The notes under the pieces are model-generated. The model saw nothing but the letters and a program-made list of their open reading frames with translations, searched no databases and was not told where the DNA came from. The position numbers and the translations under genes were made by a program. Shown in pieces: positions 51,254 through 59,685 of a stretch of 64,000 bases of DNA (position 1 is its first letter; the number at the start of each line of letters is the position of its first letter). This stretch comes from Paractinoplanes brasiliensis (lineage in GTDB: Bacteria; Actinomycetota; Actinomycetes; Mycobacteriales; Micromonosporaceae): NCBI RefSeq assembly GCF_004362215.1, contig NZ_SNWR01000002.1, positions 744,001 to 808,000 of the forward strand, in the 5' to 3' direction.

Positions 51254-51634
51254 GTGCGACTGATACTGAACGTCCTCTGGTTCATCTTCGGCAGCGGTTT
51301 CGTGCTCGCGATCGGCTACGGGCTGGCTGCCCTCATCTGCTTCGTGCTGATCGTGACCATCCCGTTCGGGATAGCGTCGCTGCGGCTCGCCGTGTATTCG
51401 CTGTGGCCGTTCGGGCGTACGGTCGTCAGCCGCCCCGGAATCGGTGTGGCCTCGGGCGTCGGCAACATCGTCTGGGTGGTCGTGGCCGGCTGGTGGCTGG
51501 CGCTCACGCACATCGTGGCCGGCATCGCGCAGTGCGTGACCATCATCGGCATTCCGTTCGGTATCGCGAACTTCAAACTGGTGCCGGTCGCCTTCTGGCC
51601 GCTGGGCCGCGAAATCGTCGACATCACCGATTAG
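51254..51634 (+). CDS. YccF-domain membrane protein
   Basis: This 126-residue protein has two copies of the YccF motif: IVTIPFGIASLRLAVYSLWP then FGRTVV, and IIGIPFGIANFKLVPVAFWP then LGREIV. Helices at about 10-35 and 75-100 flank them. The family function is unknown; it lies 22 bp after the MscS gene. The start is GTG 51254. Confidence 0.9.
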   Translation: MRLILNVLWFIFGSGFVLAIGYGLAALICFVLIVTIPFGIASLRLAVYSLWPFGRTVVSRPGIGVASGVGNIVWVVVAGWWLALTHIVAGIAQCVTIIGIPFGIANFKLVPVAFWPLGREIVDITD

Positions 51635-51662
51635 TTCCGGCCGGCGCGGCGGTCCTACCGCC

Positions 51663-52196
51663 ATGCGAAGCGTTGTGCTCTACACCCTGATGTCCCTCGA
51701 CGGCGTGGCGGAGAACCCTGACACCTTCGTCCTCGAATTCGACGAGGAGATGCATGCCAACCTCGCCGAGGTGATCGGCGCGCAGGACGCCGTGCTGCTC
51801 GGCCGGCGCCAGTACCAGGAGTGGGCCCCCTACTGGCCGAAGTCCGACATGCAGCCGTTCGCCGATTTCATCAACAGCGTTCCCAAGTACGTGTTCACGT
51901 CGTCACCGCTGACGGTCGAGTGGACGGGCACGAGCACTGTGGACTCGCTCGACGTCGTCCGAGAACTCAAGGCACAGCCCGGCGGCGACATCGGCGTACA
52001 CGGCAGCATCGGCCTGTCGCGTGCGCTGCTGGCCGCCGGGCTCGTCGACCGGATCAGCCTCGTCGTGTACCCGGCCGTCGCCGGCAACGGACGCAAGTTG
52101 TTCGCCGACGGCCGGCCGCTCACTCGGCTTCACCTGCTCAGCGCCCGATCGACGTCCTCGGGCGGGCTGCTGCTCGACTACTCAGTTCCACGGTGA
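51663..52196 (+). CDS. Dihydrofolate-reductase-like (RibD C-terminal) protein
   Basis: This 177-residue protein has the DHFR/RibD-C fold: VVLYTLMSLDGVAENPDTFV, VLLGRRQYQEW, GDIGVHGSIGLSRALLAAGL and DRISLVVYPAVAGNGRKLF. It probably binds NADPH and reduces a pterin- or flavin-related or unknown substrate. It lies 28 bp after yccF, possibly in the same transcript. Confidence 0.9.
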   Translation: MRSVVLYTLMSLDGVAENPDTFVLEFDEEMHANLAEVIGAQDAVLLGRRQYQEWAPYWPKSDMQPFADFINSVPKYVFTSSPLTVEWTGTSTVDSLDVVRELKAQPGGDIGVHGSIGLSRALLAAGLVDRISLVVYPAVAGNGRKLFADGRPLTRLHLLSARSTSSGGLLLDYSVPR

Positions 52197-52352
52197 ACAC
52201 CGGCGCCCGTAACCGGCGTCACCCCGTGACCGTCGCCACCGGGCCGGGCCCGCGGGGCCTCGGCTGGGCACTGGCATGCCGTACCCGGTGGCCGGTGGAG
52301 ACCAGGGATCGCCCCTGGCGCGAGCAGCGGGTGGGGAGACAAGGGTGAGGTC

Positions 52353-53009
52353 ATGGAATCGTACGCATACGGCGGCATCGCCACCCGGGACCAGAGCCAC
52401 ACGTTGTTCGCGCAGACGATGGGGTTCGTCGCCGGGACCGCCGGCCTGTTCGCCCTCGGCGCCTACCTCGGACGCGACTTCGGCGGCGGCGCGGCCGTCA
52501 TCGCCTACATCGCGTCGTTCGCCGCCCTGATCGGCATGCAGTTCGCGGCCCGGCGCTCCCGGGAGCTCACGATCGGCCTGCTGGCGCTGTTCGGCCTGTT
52601 CATCGGTCTGGCCGTGGCCCCCACCCTGGCCTTCTACGCCAATGAGAACCCGCAGGCGCTGTGGCAGTCCGGCGGCGCGACAGCCCTGTTCATCGCCGGT
52701 TTCGGCGCCGCCGGCTACGCCACCCGCCGCGACCTGTCGGCGTTGGCCCGGTACGCCTTCTGGGCCCTGGTCGCGCTCATCGCCTTCAGCATCGTGCTCA
52801 TCTTCGTCAGCATCCCGAACGGCGCCCTGATCTACGCCGTCCTCGGCCTGGTCATCTTCGCCGTCCTCACGATGGTTGACTTCCAGCGCCTGCGCCGCAA
52901 CACCGGCGTCGCCTCGGCCCCGGTGCTGGCCGCCTCGATCTTCCTCGACATCCTCAACGTCTTCCTGTTCTTCCTGCAGATCCTCGGTGGCCGCTCCAAC
53001 GACCGCTGA
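52353..53009 (+). CDS. Bax inhibitor-1/YccA-family membrane protein
   Basis: This 218-residue protein has seven predicted helices. It starts with a short cytoplasmic segment (TRDQSHTLFAQTMGFVAGTA), and the late motif ALIYAVLGLVIFAVLTMVDF then QRLRR is characteristic of UPF0005. Members act as pH-sensitive Ca2+ leak channels or stress proteins. It appears monocistronic. Confidence 0.9.
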   Translation: MESYAYGGIATRDQSHTLFAQTMGFVAGTAGLFALGAYLGRDFGGGAAVIAYIASFAALIGMQFAARRSRELTIGLLALFGLFIGLAVAPTLAFYANENPQALWQSGGATALFIAGFGAAGYATRRDLSALARYAFWALVALIAFSIVLIFVSIPNGALIYAVLGLVIFAVLTMVDFQRLRRNTGVASAPVLAASIFLDILNVFLFFLQILGGRSNDR

Positions 53010-53145
53010 CAACCCTCGCGGAACGCCGATGGAACACTCGCGGTGCTGTGGGAACTCGCGAAGCGCCAGGAACGCGAAGCGCCAGGAAACGGCCCGGACC
53101 GGTACGCCGGCCGGGCCGGCGGGCAACGGAACGGAGCGCGCGGCG

Positions 53146-53235
53146 ATGACTGCGATGTACGTCGTCCTGCAGGAAGCCGGCGACGGCACGTGGCGGCACC
53201 TGGGGGAGGTCGCGCGGCGGGCACGGGCGTTCTGA
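53146..53235 (+). pseudogene. Truncated small conserved actinomycete protein
   Basis: ATG 53146 encodes MTAMYVVLQEAGDGTWRHLG, then EVARRARAF and stop (29 residues). The opening resembles small actinomycete proteins of about 60-70 residues that begin YVVLQE...W..VGEV.R. This is probably a truncated copy, since nothing after the stop continues it. Confidence 0.35.
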
Positions 53236-53282
53236 AGCGCCGGCCACCGGTCGGGCGTGGCGGTGGACGGTACGCTCGGGCC

Positions 53283-53996
53283 GTGTTCTCGTCCCGTGGC
53301 CCGTCCCTGCGCGAACTGACCGTTCAAGCGCTGTCCTCGGTCGAACGCGGCTACGACCTGCTCGCGCCGAAATTCGATCACACGCCTTTCCGCACACCGG
53401 ACGGCATCATCGACGCGACCGCCGAAACGCTGGCCGGCCTGGGGCCGTTCGGCACGGGGCTGGACGTCTGCTGCGGCACCGGCGCGGGCCTGACCGTTCT
53501 CCGCGAGGTCTGCCGGGGGCCGATCACGGGCGTCGACTTCAGCGCGGGCATGCTCGCACAGGCCCGCCGTCACCATCCGCAAGCCACCTTCGTACGAGCG
53601 GACGTGCGTGCCCTGCCCTTCGACCGGAGCTTCGACCTGGCCGTCAGCTTCGGGGCGCTCGGACATTTCCTGCCGAGCGAACGGCCGGCGTTGTTCGAGG
53701 GCGTGCATCGGGCGCTGCGACCTGGCGGGCTGTTCGCCTTCGCGATCGGCGAGCCACCACCCGTGACGTCGATAGCGCACTGGATGCTGCTCGGCTTCGA
53801 CGGGGTCATGCGGGTCCGCAACGCCGTATGGCGCCCGCCCTTCGTCATGTACTACCGCACGACTCCGATCCGCGCGCTCGAGAAGGACCTGACCGCTGCC
53901 GGCTTCACCGTCGGCACGCAGCCCCTCGCCGCGCTGGGCCGGCGCCGCGACGGCACCCCGAACTGCTGGCTGGTGCTGGCCCGCCGCAGCCGGTAG
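53283..53996 (+). CDS. Class I SAM-dependent methyltransferase
   Basis: This 237-residue protein has motif I GLDVCCGTGAGL, followed by GPITGVDFSAGMLAQARRHH, ATFVRADVRALPF and LFEGVHRALRPGG. This is the Methyltransf_11/25 pattern for small-molecule methylation. The start is GTG 53283. The substrate is unknown. A glycine-rich motif and an acidic residue ending strand 2 (VDFS) support SAM binding. Confidence 0.9.
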   Translation: MFSSRGPSLRELTVQALSSVERGYDLLAPKFDHTPFRTPDGIIDATAETLAGLGPFGTGLDVCCGTGAGLTVLREVCRGPITGVDFSAGMLAQARRHHPQATFVRADVRALPFDRSFDLAVSFGALGHFLPSERPALFEGVHRALRPGGLFAFAIGEPPPVTSIAHWMLLGFDGVMRVRNAVWRPPFVMYYRTTPIRALEKDLTAAGFTVGTQPLAALGRRRDGTPNCWLVLARRSR

Positions 53997-54506
53997 GCCC
54001 AGCAGACCCCGCCGACCTGACTGCGGTGCGGGTGCTCGTCCCGCTGTCACTCTCCTCCGGCTGGGCCGCGGTCATACCGCGCGAGCCGCGTCGAGCTCGC
54101 CGATGTCGGCGTCGACGACCTGGCCTCGCTCGGGCCGGCTTCGGGAACACCGGCTCCCACGGGCCGGTGTTGACGTCCGTCTTCCTGCCGAACCCTGCCG
54201 CGCCTGCGCCTCGTGGACGCCTTTGACCGGCAGCCCGGCGTCAAGCACGCCCGTACGCAGCTGGTGCCGCGCAATGAGCGGACCGCACCTGTCGGGAGCC
54301 GCGCACGGGCCGGCCCGGGTCACCTGTGACGCCCCGCAACTCGCACGCGACGAGCCGGCGGAGGCTTCCACCGAGCCCATTGCGTAATGCTCCAAGCCGG
54401 CGGCGCGAAGGCTCCGACGCCCCCGGCCGAGCGGCGCTCGGCGCGGCGCAGTCGAAGGATCCGCCGGTCGGCCGCCACTGTCCGCAAGCCGAGGCGCCGG
54501 TTGCTG

Positions 54507-54646
54507 GTGGGGTAGGCGAGGTGCCGCCGCCTACCGTGTCCGGCATGCCGGACACGCATGGAGGCGTACGCGGTCGATGGGGTGGGCGAGGTGCCGCCGC
54601 CTACCGTGTCCGGCATGCCGGACACGCATGGGGGCGGACGTGGTCG
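54507..54646. repeat. Two 70-bp direct repeats carrying a perfect palindrome
   Basis: Copies at 54507-54576 and 54577-54646 are about 93% identical. Each holds the palindrome GTGTCCGGCATGCCGGACAC (54536-54555 and 54606-54625). They lie between the convergent methyltransferase and ABC genes, 39 bp before the ABC permease stop. The rest of the 53997-54684 gap shows no gene. A terminator or protein-binding array is possible. Confidence 0.85.
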
Positions 54647-54684
54647 ACGGGGAGCGTGGTCGCGGGCCACGCCGAGGCGTTCGC

Positions 54685-55536
54685 TCATTTGCGGTTGTAG
54701 AGGCGCATGGTCAGGGTGCCGAAGACGGTGACCAGGGCGGCGCTCGCTATGAACGTCCACATGATCTCGGGCATGTCGGGGGCGCCGGCCATGATGGAGC
54801 GGATGGCGGAGACCAGGTGGGAGATCGGGTTGACGTTGACGAAAGCCTGCAGCCAGCCGGGCATGGTGGACGGGTCGACGAAGACGTTGCTGAGGAACGT
54901 GAGCGGGAACAGCACCAACATGCTCACGCCCATCACCGATTTCTCGGAACGCAGGAACAGGCCGAACATCGTCCAGATCCACGAGAACGCGAACGAGAAG
55001 ACGACCAGCAGGCCGATGCCGGCCACCACGCCCATCACGCCGCCCTCGGGGCGGAAACCCAGGATCAGGCCGACGATCATGATGGTGGTCGCGGCCAGGA
55101 TGTAGCGCAGCACGTCGCCGAAGATCATGCCGACCAGGGCGGCGGGGCGCCACACCGGCAGCGTGCGGAAGCGGTCGAAGACGCCCTTCTCGATGTCGGT
55201 GTTCAGGCCCACGCCGGTGTACATCGTGATCATGACGACGCTGGTCACCATGATGCCGGGCAGGAAGAACTGCAGGTATTCACGGGTCGAGCCGGCCAGT
55301 GCGCCACCGAACAGGTACGTGAACATCAGCGTCATGATGATGGGGAACGCGGTCACGTCGAACAGCTGCTCGGGCACATGTTTGATCTTCAGCACGGCCC
55401 GCCAGCCGAAGGTCAGCGACGCCGCCAGCGCGCTCGGCCGTTTCGGGCGGTCGGCCCGCGCCAGCACGGCGCCCAGCGTCTCGCTCGACGGCGCATAGGT
55501 CGTGACGGTCTCAGCGGTCTCCGTCGTCGTGCTCAT
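54685..55536 (-). CDS. ABC-2 type exporter permease (DrrB-like)
   Basis: This 283-residue protein has a cytoplasmic N-terminus and six helices. ABC-2 markers are FDVTAFPIIMTLMFTYLFGG, FFLPGIMVTSVVMITMYTG, KGVFDRFRTLPVWRPAALVG and LTFLSNVFVDPSTMPGWLQA. With the coupled ATPase it should export a hydrophobic compound, as DrrAB exports anthracyclines. Its ATG overlaps the ATPase stop (ATGA). No resistance substrate can be inferred. Confidence 0.92.
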   Translation of the reverse strand: MSTTTETAETVTTYAPSSETLGAVLARADRPKRPSALAASLTFGWRAVLKIKHVPEQLFDVTAFPIIMTLMFTYLFGGALAGSTREYLQFFLPGIMVTSVVMITMYTGVGLNTDIEKGVFDRFRTLPVWRPAALVGMIFGDVLRYILAATTIMIVGLILGFRPEGGVMGVVAGIGLLVVFSFAFSWIWTMFGLFLRSEKSVMGVSMLVLFPLTFLSNVFVDPSTMPGWLQAFVNVNPISHLVSAIRSIMAGAPDMPEIMWTFIASAALVTVFGTLTMRLYNRK

Positions 55537-56498
55537 GCCGCCACCTTCCGATCGGTCAGGGCCAGAAACACCTCGTCGAGGCTGGGCTGGCCCAGCGAGA
55601 AGTCGTCGACCACGATGCCCGCCTCGGCCAGCCGCCCCAGCGCCCGCGACGCCAGTTCGGCCGCGCCCCGGTCGGACCCGCCGGCCTCGGCCCGGGCGGT
55701 CAGCGCCACCGGATCGGCCTCCTGCTGCACTGTTGTGCCGAGCACCTCGGCCAGCACCTTTTCGGCGGCCGGACGCTGGGCCGCGTCACGCAGACGCACG
55801 TGGATCGTGCCCGCGCCGATCGACGACTTGAGCTGTCCCGGGGTGCCTTCCGCGATCACCCGGCCGTGGTCGATCACCGCGATGCGGCCGGCCAGCTGGT
55901 CGGCCTCGTCGAGATACTGGGTCGTCAGCAGCACCGTCGTGCCGTTGGCGACGACGATGCGCACGATGTCCCACACCTGGTTGCGGCTGCGCGGGTCGAG
56001 CCCCGTCGTCGGCTCGTCGAGGAACAGCAGGTCGGGGGTGTTGAGAATGCTGGCGCTGATGTCGATGCGCCGCCGCATGCCGCCCGAGTACTTCTTCACC
56101 TGCCGGTCGGCCGCCTCGGTCAGCCCGAACGCGGCCAGCAGCTGCTCGGCCCGCTCACGCGCCTGGGCCTTGGAGTGGCCGAGCAGCCGCGCCAGCAGCA
56201 CCAGGTTTTCGGCGCCGGTCAGATCCTCGTCGACCGAGGCGTACTGCCCCGTGAGGCTGACCCGGCCCCGTACGGCGTCGGCCTCGCGCACCACGTCATG
56301 CCCGAACACGCGGGCCACGCCGCCGTCGGGTCTCAGCAACGTGGCCAGCATGCGTACCACTGTGGTCTTGCCCGCCCCGTTGGGCCCGAGCAGGCCGTAG
56401 ACCGTGCCGGGCGGAACCGTGAGATCCACCCCGTCGACGGCCCGGTTGTCGCCAAAGGTCTTGATCAGCCCGGCAGTCTCGATGGCCGGTGCGTTCAT
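55533..56498 (-). CDS. ABC exporter ATPase (DrrA-like)
   Basis: This 321-residue protein has Walker A GLLGPNGAGKTTVVRML, Q-loop SLTGQYASVD, signature KYSGGMRRRIDIS, Walker B LLFLDEPTTGLD and the switch His region TTQYLDEADQL. The C-terminal extension of about 90 residues is typical of DrrA and mediates coupling to the permease. ATG 56498 was chosen; the longer open frame upstream is unlike the family. The upstream gap 56499-56865 shows no gene on either strand. Confidence 0.93.
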   Translation of the reverse strand: MNAPAIETAGLIKTFGDNRAVDGVDLTVPPGTVYGLLGPNGAGKTTVVRMLATLLRPDGGVARVFGHDVVREADAVRGRVSLTGQYASVDEDLTGAENLVLLARLLGHSKAQARERAEQLLAAFGLTEAADRQVKKYSGGMRRRIDISASILNTPDLLFLDEPTTGLDPRSRNQVWDIVRIVVANGTTVLLTTQYLDEADQLAGRIAVIDHGRVIAEGTPGQLKSSIGAGTIHVRLRDAAQRPAAEKVLAEVLGTTVQQEADPVALTARAEAGGSDRGAAELASRALGRLAEAGIVVDDFSLGQPSLDEVFLALTDRKVAA

Positions 56499-56865
56499 GA
56501 GTCGTCCCTTCGTCAGGCTTGGACGACATCTTCGCGGAGGGGTACGACAGTTTCTCCCGAGCCACTGAATTGCGACCATGCGTGTCGGCGGATCACCCGC
56601 CGTTCATTGATGTCCGGACCGGTGGCGACGGCCGCTGCCGTGGCCACTCCCGCGCCGGCGCAGGCGTCGCGGAGGCGGTCCGGTCTTCAGGACGTGGCCG
56701 GCCGGCGCGGGTGTTTACGCGATGGTAGTAAGGCTCGGTTGAAAACGCGGCGGAAGGGAAGACAATGGTGCCGCGGGAACTTACGTGAAGATCCTTCGAA
56801 CCTTGAGACGGTTCTCCGACGTAGAGTGCGATCGGGAGCACTGCTCGACTAGGAGGTCGATCGGG

Positions 56866-57120
56866 ATGAGCACCGAGGACAAGCGCCGGGAGTTCGACGA
56901 CATCGTCGCCCGCCTGACCACGGACTACCCCACGCTGAGCCGCGACCCCTGGCCCCGCTGGCCCCGGCCGGTGCTCGTCACCGTGCTCGTGGCCGCGGGC
57001 GTCGCCTGGGGTCTGCTGTCGGTGGCCATGGTCGCCTGGGGTGCGCGCGGCGTCCTGCTGACCTGCGCGGTCGTCACTGTCGCGGCCGTCGCCGCGATCC
57101 TCGACGCCCGAAAATCCTAG
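56866..57120 (+). CDS. DUF3040-like small membrane protein
   Basis: This 84-residue protein has an acidic N-terminal helix (MSTEDKRREFDDIVARLTTD) then two hydrophobic segments (VLVTVLVAAGVAWGLLSVAM and GVLLTCAVVTVAAVAAIL). This is the layout of DUF3040-type proteins. A strong AGGAGG lies 9 bases before the ATG. Its TAG stop shares the palindrome CTAG with the convergent gene's stop. Confidence 0.75.
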   Translation: MSTEDKRREFDDIVARLTTDYPTLSRDPWPRWPRPVLVTVLVAAGVAWGLLSVAMVAWGARGVLLTCAVVTVAAVAAILDARKS

Positions 57121-58277
57121 CGAAACGGACCGGTGACGCAGTACGTGATGCCGCCGGAGGACGCTCCGGTGGCGCCACGCTGTGACGAGAAGTAGAGCCG
57201 GTCGCCGGCCGGGGTGAACGCCGGGCCGGTGATCTCCGATGCGCTCTGGCCGGTGATCCGCAGAAACACGGACACCGTCGCCGACGACGGCGAGATCAGG
57301 CAGATGTCCATGCTGCCCCCGTCCTCGGCCACGTAAAGATCGCCCGACGGCGAGCCGGTGACGTTGTCGACCCCTGTCAACGGGGCCGTGCCCGAGCTGA
57401 CCAGATTGTCGTCGTACGCCAGTTCGTACGTGCTCGTGGCCAGGTTGACCTGCCACACCCGGTTGTCGCCCTTGGTGGTGAACCAGACCTTGCCGTCGGC
57501 GTAGTGGCAGCCCTCGCCGCCGTTGAACGACTTGGCGCCGGACACCTGATAGCGGGTCTGCGTGGGGGAGCCGTCCGGGCCGGGCACGTCGGCCCACGTG
57601 AACGAGCCCGACGTGCCGCTGCCGGCCCGGAACACCTGCAGGGTGCCGGCGGCGAGGCTGCCCCAGGTGGCCGGGACGTAGCGGTAGAACTTGCCGTCGG
57701 ACTCGTCCTCGGTCAGGTAGACGACCTGGCGTACGGGGTCGGCCGCGGCAGCCTCGTGCTTGAACCGGCCCATTGCCGGTCGCACCACCGCCGAGCCGCC
57801 CAGCGGGTACGTCTCCCAGACCCGGCCCCGGGTGACCTCCTCGCACGACAGCCAGGTGTCCCACGGCGTCTTGCCGCCCGCGCAGTTCTGGTCGGTGCCG
57901 CTCAGGATCCGCGACGCTCCCACGATCTGGCCGCTGGAATTGAAGACGATCCGGGAGGCCCCGCCGCCTGCCGACGACGACACCTCGGAGTTGGACACGT
58001 AGACCCAGCCGCTGCCGTTGGGGATCACCGCTCCGCCGTCGGGGGCGTCGTGCCACACGTACGAGGTCCCCGGCACGGTCTGCCGCGAGCGCGCCACCAC
58101 CTGGCTGGTGAATCCGGCGGGCAGCCGGATGCCGTTGGCGTCGGCGGCCTGCAGCGGCCCGTACGGCCCGGTCGCGTTCTGCGCGGGCGCCGCGTAGGCG
58201 GCGGGCCAAGCGGTGAACGGCAGCGCCAGCCCACCGGCCCCGGCGACGGTGGCACGCAGCAGGGTGCGACGATCCAT
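57117..58277 (-). CDS. Secreted PhoX-like (DUF839) beta-propeller phosphatase-like protein
   Basis: This 386-residue protein has a Tat-type signal MDRRTLLRATVAGAGGLALP ending near AYA. The propeller shows PhoX/DUF839 markers: DANGIRLPAGFTSQVVARSR, WHDAPDGGAV, WVYVSNSEV, PWDTWLSCEEV, GRFKHEAAA and VYLTEDESDGKFYRYVP. PhoX enzymes are Ca/Fe-dependent alkaline phosphatases, and the Glu residues of SCEE and TEDE are the expected ligands. Phosphatase activity is inferred. Confidence 0.85.
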   Translation of the reverse strand: MDRRTLLRATVAGAGGLALPFTAWPAAYAAPAQNATGPYGPLQAADANGIRLPAGFTSQVVARSRQTVPGTSYVWHDAPDGGAVIPNGSGWVYVSNSEVSSSAGGGASRIVFNSSGQIVGASRILSGTDQNCAGGKTPWDTWLSCEEVTRGRVWETYPLGGSAVVRPAMGRFKHEAAAADPVRQVVYLTEDESDGKFYRYVPATWGSLAAGTLQVFRAGSGTSGSFTWADVPGPDGSPTQTRYQVSGAKSFNGGEGCHYADGKVWFTTKGDNRVWQVNLATSTYELAYDDNLVSSGTAPLTGVDNVTGSPSGDLYVAEDGGSMDICLISPSSATVSVFLRITGQSASEITGPAFTPAGDRLYFSSQRGATGASSGGITYCVTGPFR

Positions 58278-58430
58278 GGGTCCTCCTCGAAGACAGCGTT
58301 CGGGACAGGCTTTCGGCCCGCCCTGGCCACCGGGTTAACGACGCGCGACCGCTCATTGACGACTGTCGAAGCCTTATGGTCGACGGTGTGCGGGACGCGG
58401 CGGTGGCGGAGCGGCCGGCCTCGACGATGC

Positions 58431-58901
58431 TCAGTCGTCGTCCTCGCCGTGGTTCGCGTGCTCGACAGCCCGGGGGACACCGCCTGAACAGGTGATTTTC
58501 AGGTCGACGTGGCGGTCGGCGCTTTCGAATCGGACCTCGGCCTCGTCGTCCGGCCCGGCGTCGACGTCACGCACCTCGTAGCCGGGCTTCGGTGACCATC
58601 GCTCCAGGAAAGCCTGGTTTCCCCGGCAGCCGGCGATGGCGACCCCTCCCGAACTGGGGAAACTCGTGAGCGCTGGCGGACGGGACGCGGCGGCCGACGT
58701 GGGAGCGGCGGCTGACGACCGTACGGGGGAAGGGGTTGCGTCAGCCAACGCCCGGGCCACCTCCTGCTCGCTGAGCACGCCGCCGGCGGTTCCGGTCAGG
58801 CTGTCGCCGACCAGCCGGATGCCACCCAGCCCGGCGACGGTGACGACGACGGCGGCGGCCAGCCAACCGGCGCCGGCCACGAGCGAACGAGGAGCCTGCA
58901 T
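58431..58901 (-). CDS. Membrane-anchored hypothetical protein
   Basis: This 156-residue protein has an N-terminal transmembrane helix (AGWLAAAVVVTVAGLGGIRL) then a Ser/Ala/Pro-rich linker. A C-terminal extracytoplasmic domain of about 65 residues contains two Cys (AGCRGNQAFLERWSPKPGYE and ITCSGG) that probably form a disulfide, ending in an acidic tail. It is divergent from the response regulator and close to a predicted operator, so it may belong to its regulon. The family is unknown. Confidence 0.7.
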   Translation of the reverse strand: MQAPRSLVAGAGWLAAAVVVTVAGLGGIRLVGDSLTGTAGGVLSEQEVARALADATPSPVRSSAAAPTSAAASRPPALTSFPSSGGVAIAGCRGNQAFLERWSPKPGYEVRDVDAGPDDEAEVRFESADRHVDLKITCSGGVPRAVEHANHGEDDD

Positions 58902-58946
58902 GGGGAGCACTATGCCGGACCGGGCGCTAACGCAGTCTCGGGACCG

Positions 58947-58967
58947 CGCTAAGGGACGGTTAAGAGC
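58947..58967 (-). promoter_or_regulatory. Conserved 21-bp box, copy 1 (upstream of response regulator)
   Basis: CGCTAAGG-N3-GGTTAAGAGC lies 38 bp upstream of the response-regulator start. It contains the half-site GYTAAG twice, 11 bp apart in direct orientation, as expected for an OmpR-family site. A third CTAA lies 22 bp further upstream at 58927. The same box recurs inverted at 60932-60952. Confidence 0.68.
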
Positions 58968-59004
58968 GCAGGTCGCCGCGGCCGGGGCGACTACCCTCGG
59001 GGCA

Positions 59005-59685
59005 ATGGCCCGGCTGCTGCTGATCGAGGATGACGCGACCATCCGTACGCCCCTGATGCGTGCCCTCAAGGAGCGCGGCCACGCCGTCGCGTCCGTCGCC
59101 ACCGCCATGGAAGGTGTGCAGTCCGCGCTCACCGACCGCCCCGACCTGGTGGTTCTCGACCTCGGGCTGCCCGACCTGGACGGCCGTGAGGTGCTGCGGA
59201 TGCTGCGCGCGGTCAGCCAGGTGCCGGTGATTGTGGCCACGGCGCGTGACGACGAGACCGAGATCGTCCGGGTGCTCGACGCGGGCGCCGACGACTACGT
59301 GGTCAAACCGTTCACCGCGGCCCAGCTGGAATCGCGGATCCGGGCGGTGCTGCGCCGCGGCGCCACCCCGTCGGCCGACCCCACCATCACCGTCGGCGAG
59401 CTGGTCATCGACCCGGCCGGGCGGCGGGTGCGGCTGGCCGGGGAGCCGGTCGAGCTGACGCCGCGCGAGTTCGACCTGTTGCATCACCTGGCCACCCGCG
59501 CCGGGCAGGTGGTGACCAAGCGTGAGCTGATGACCGAGGTGTGGCAGATCCCGTACGGGGGTGCCGACAAGACAGTCGACGTGCACCTGTCGTGGTTGCG
59601 CCGCAAACTGGGCGAGAGCGCCACCGCGCCGCGTTACCTGCACACCGTACGGGGGGTCGGGGTCCGGCTGGGCACGCAGCCGTGA
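59005..59685 (+). CDS. OmpR/PhoB-family response regulator
   Basis: This 226-residue protein has a receiver with acidic pair EDD, phospho-acceptor Asp in LVVLDLGLPDLDG, Thr in VATARDD and Lys in DDYVVKPFTA. A winged helix follows (LTPREFDLLHHLATRAGQVV, then DKTVDVHLSWLRRKLGESA). It heads an operon with the kinase (GTGA overlap) and lies upstream of a PepSY gene. The conserved 21-bp boxes are its probable targets. Confidence 0.94.
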   Translation: MARLLLIEDDATIRTPLMRALKERGHAVASVATAMEGVQSALTDRPDLVVLDLGLPDLDGREVLRMLRAVSQVPVIVATARDDETEIVRVLDAGADDYVVKPFTAAQLESRIRAVLRRGATPSADPTITVGELVIDPAGRRVRLAGEPVELTPREFDLLHHLATRAGQVVTKRELMTEVWQIPYGGADKTVDVHLSWLRRKLGESATAPRYLHTVRGVGVRLGTQP

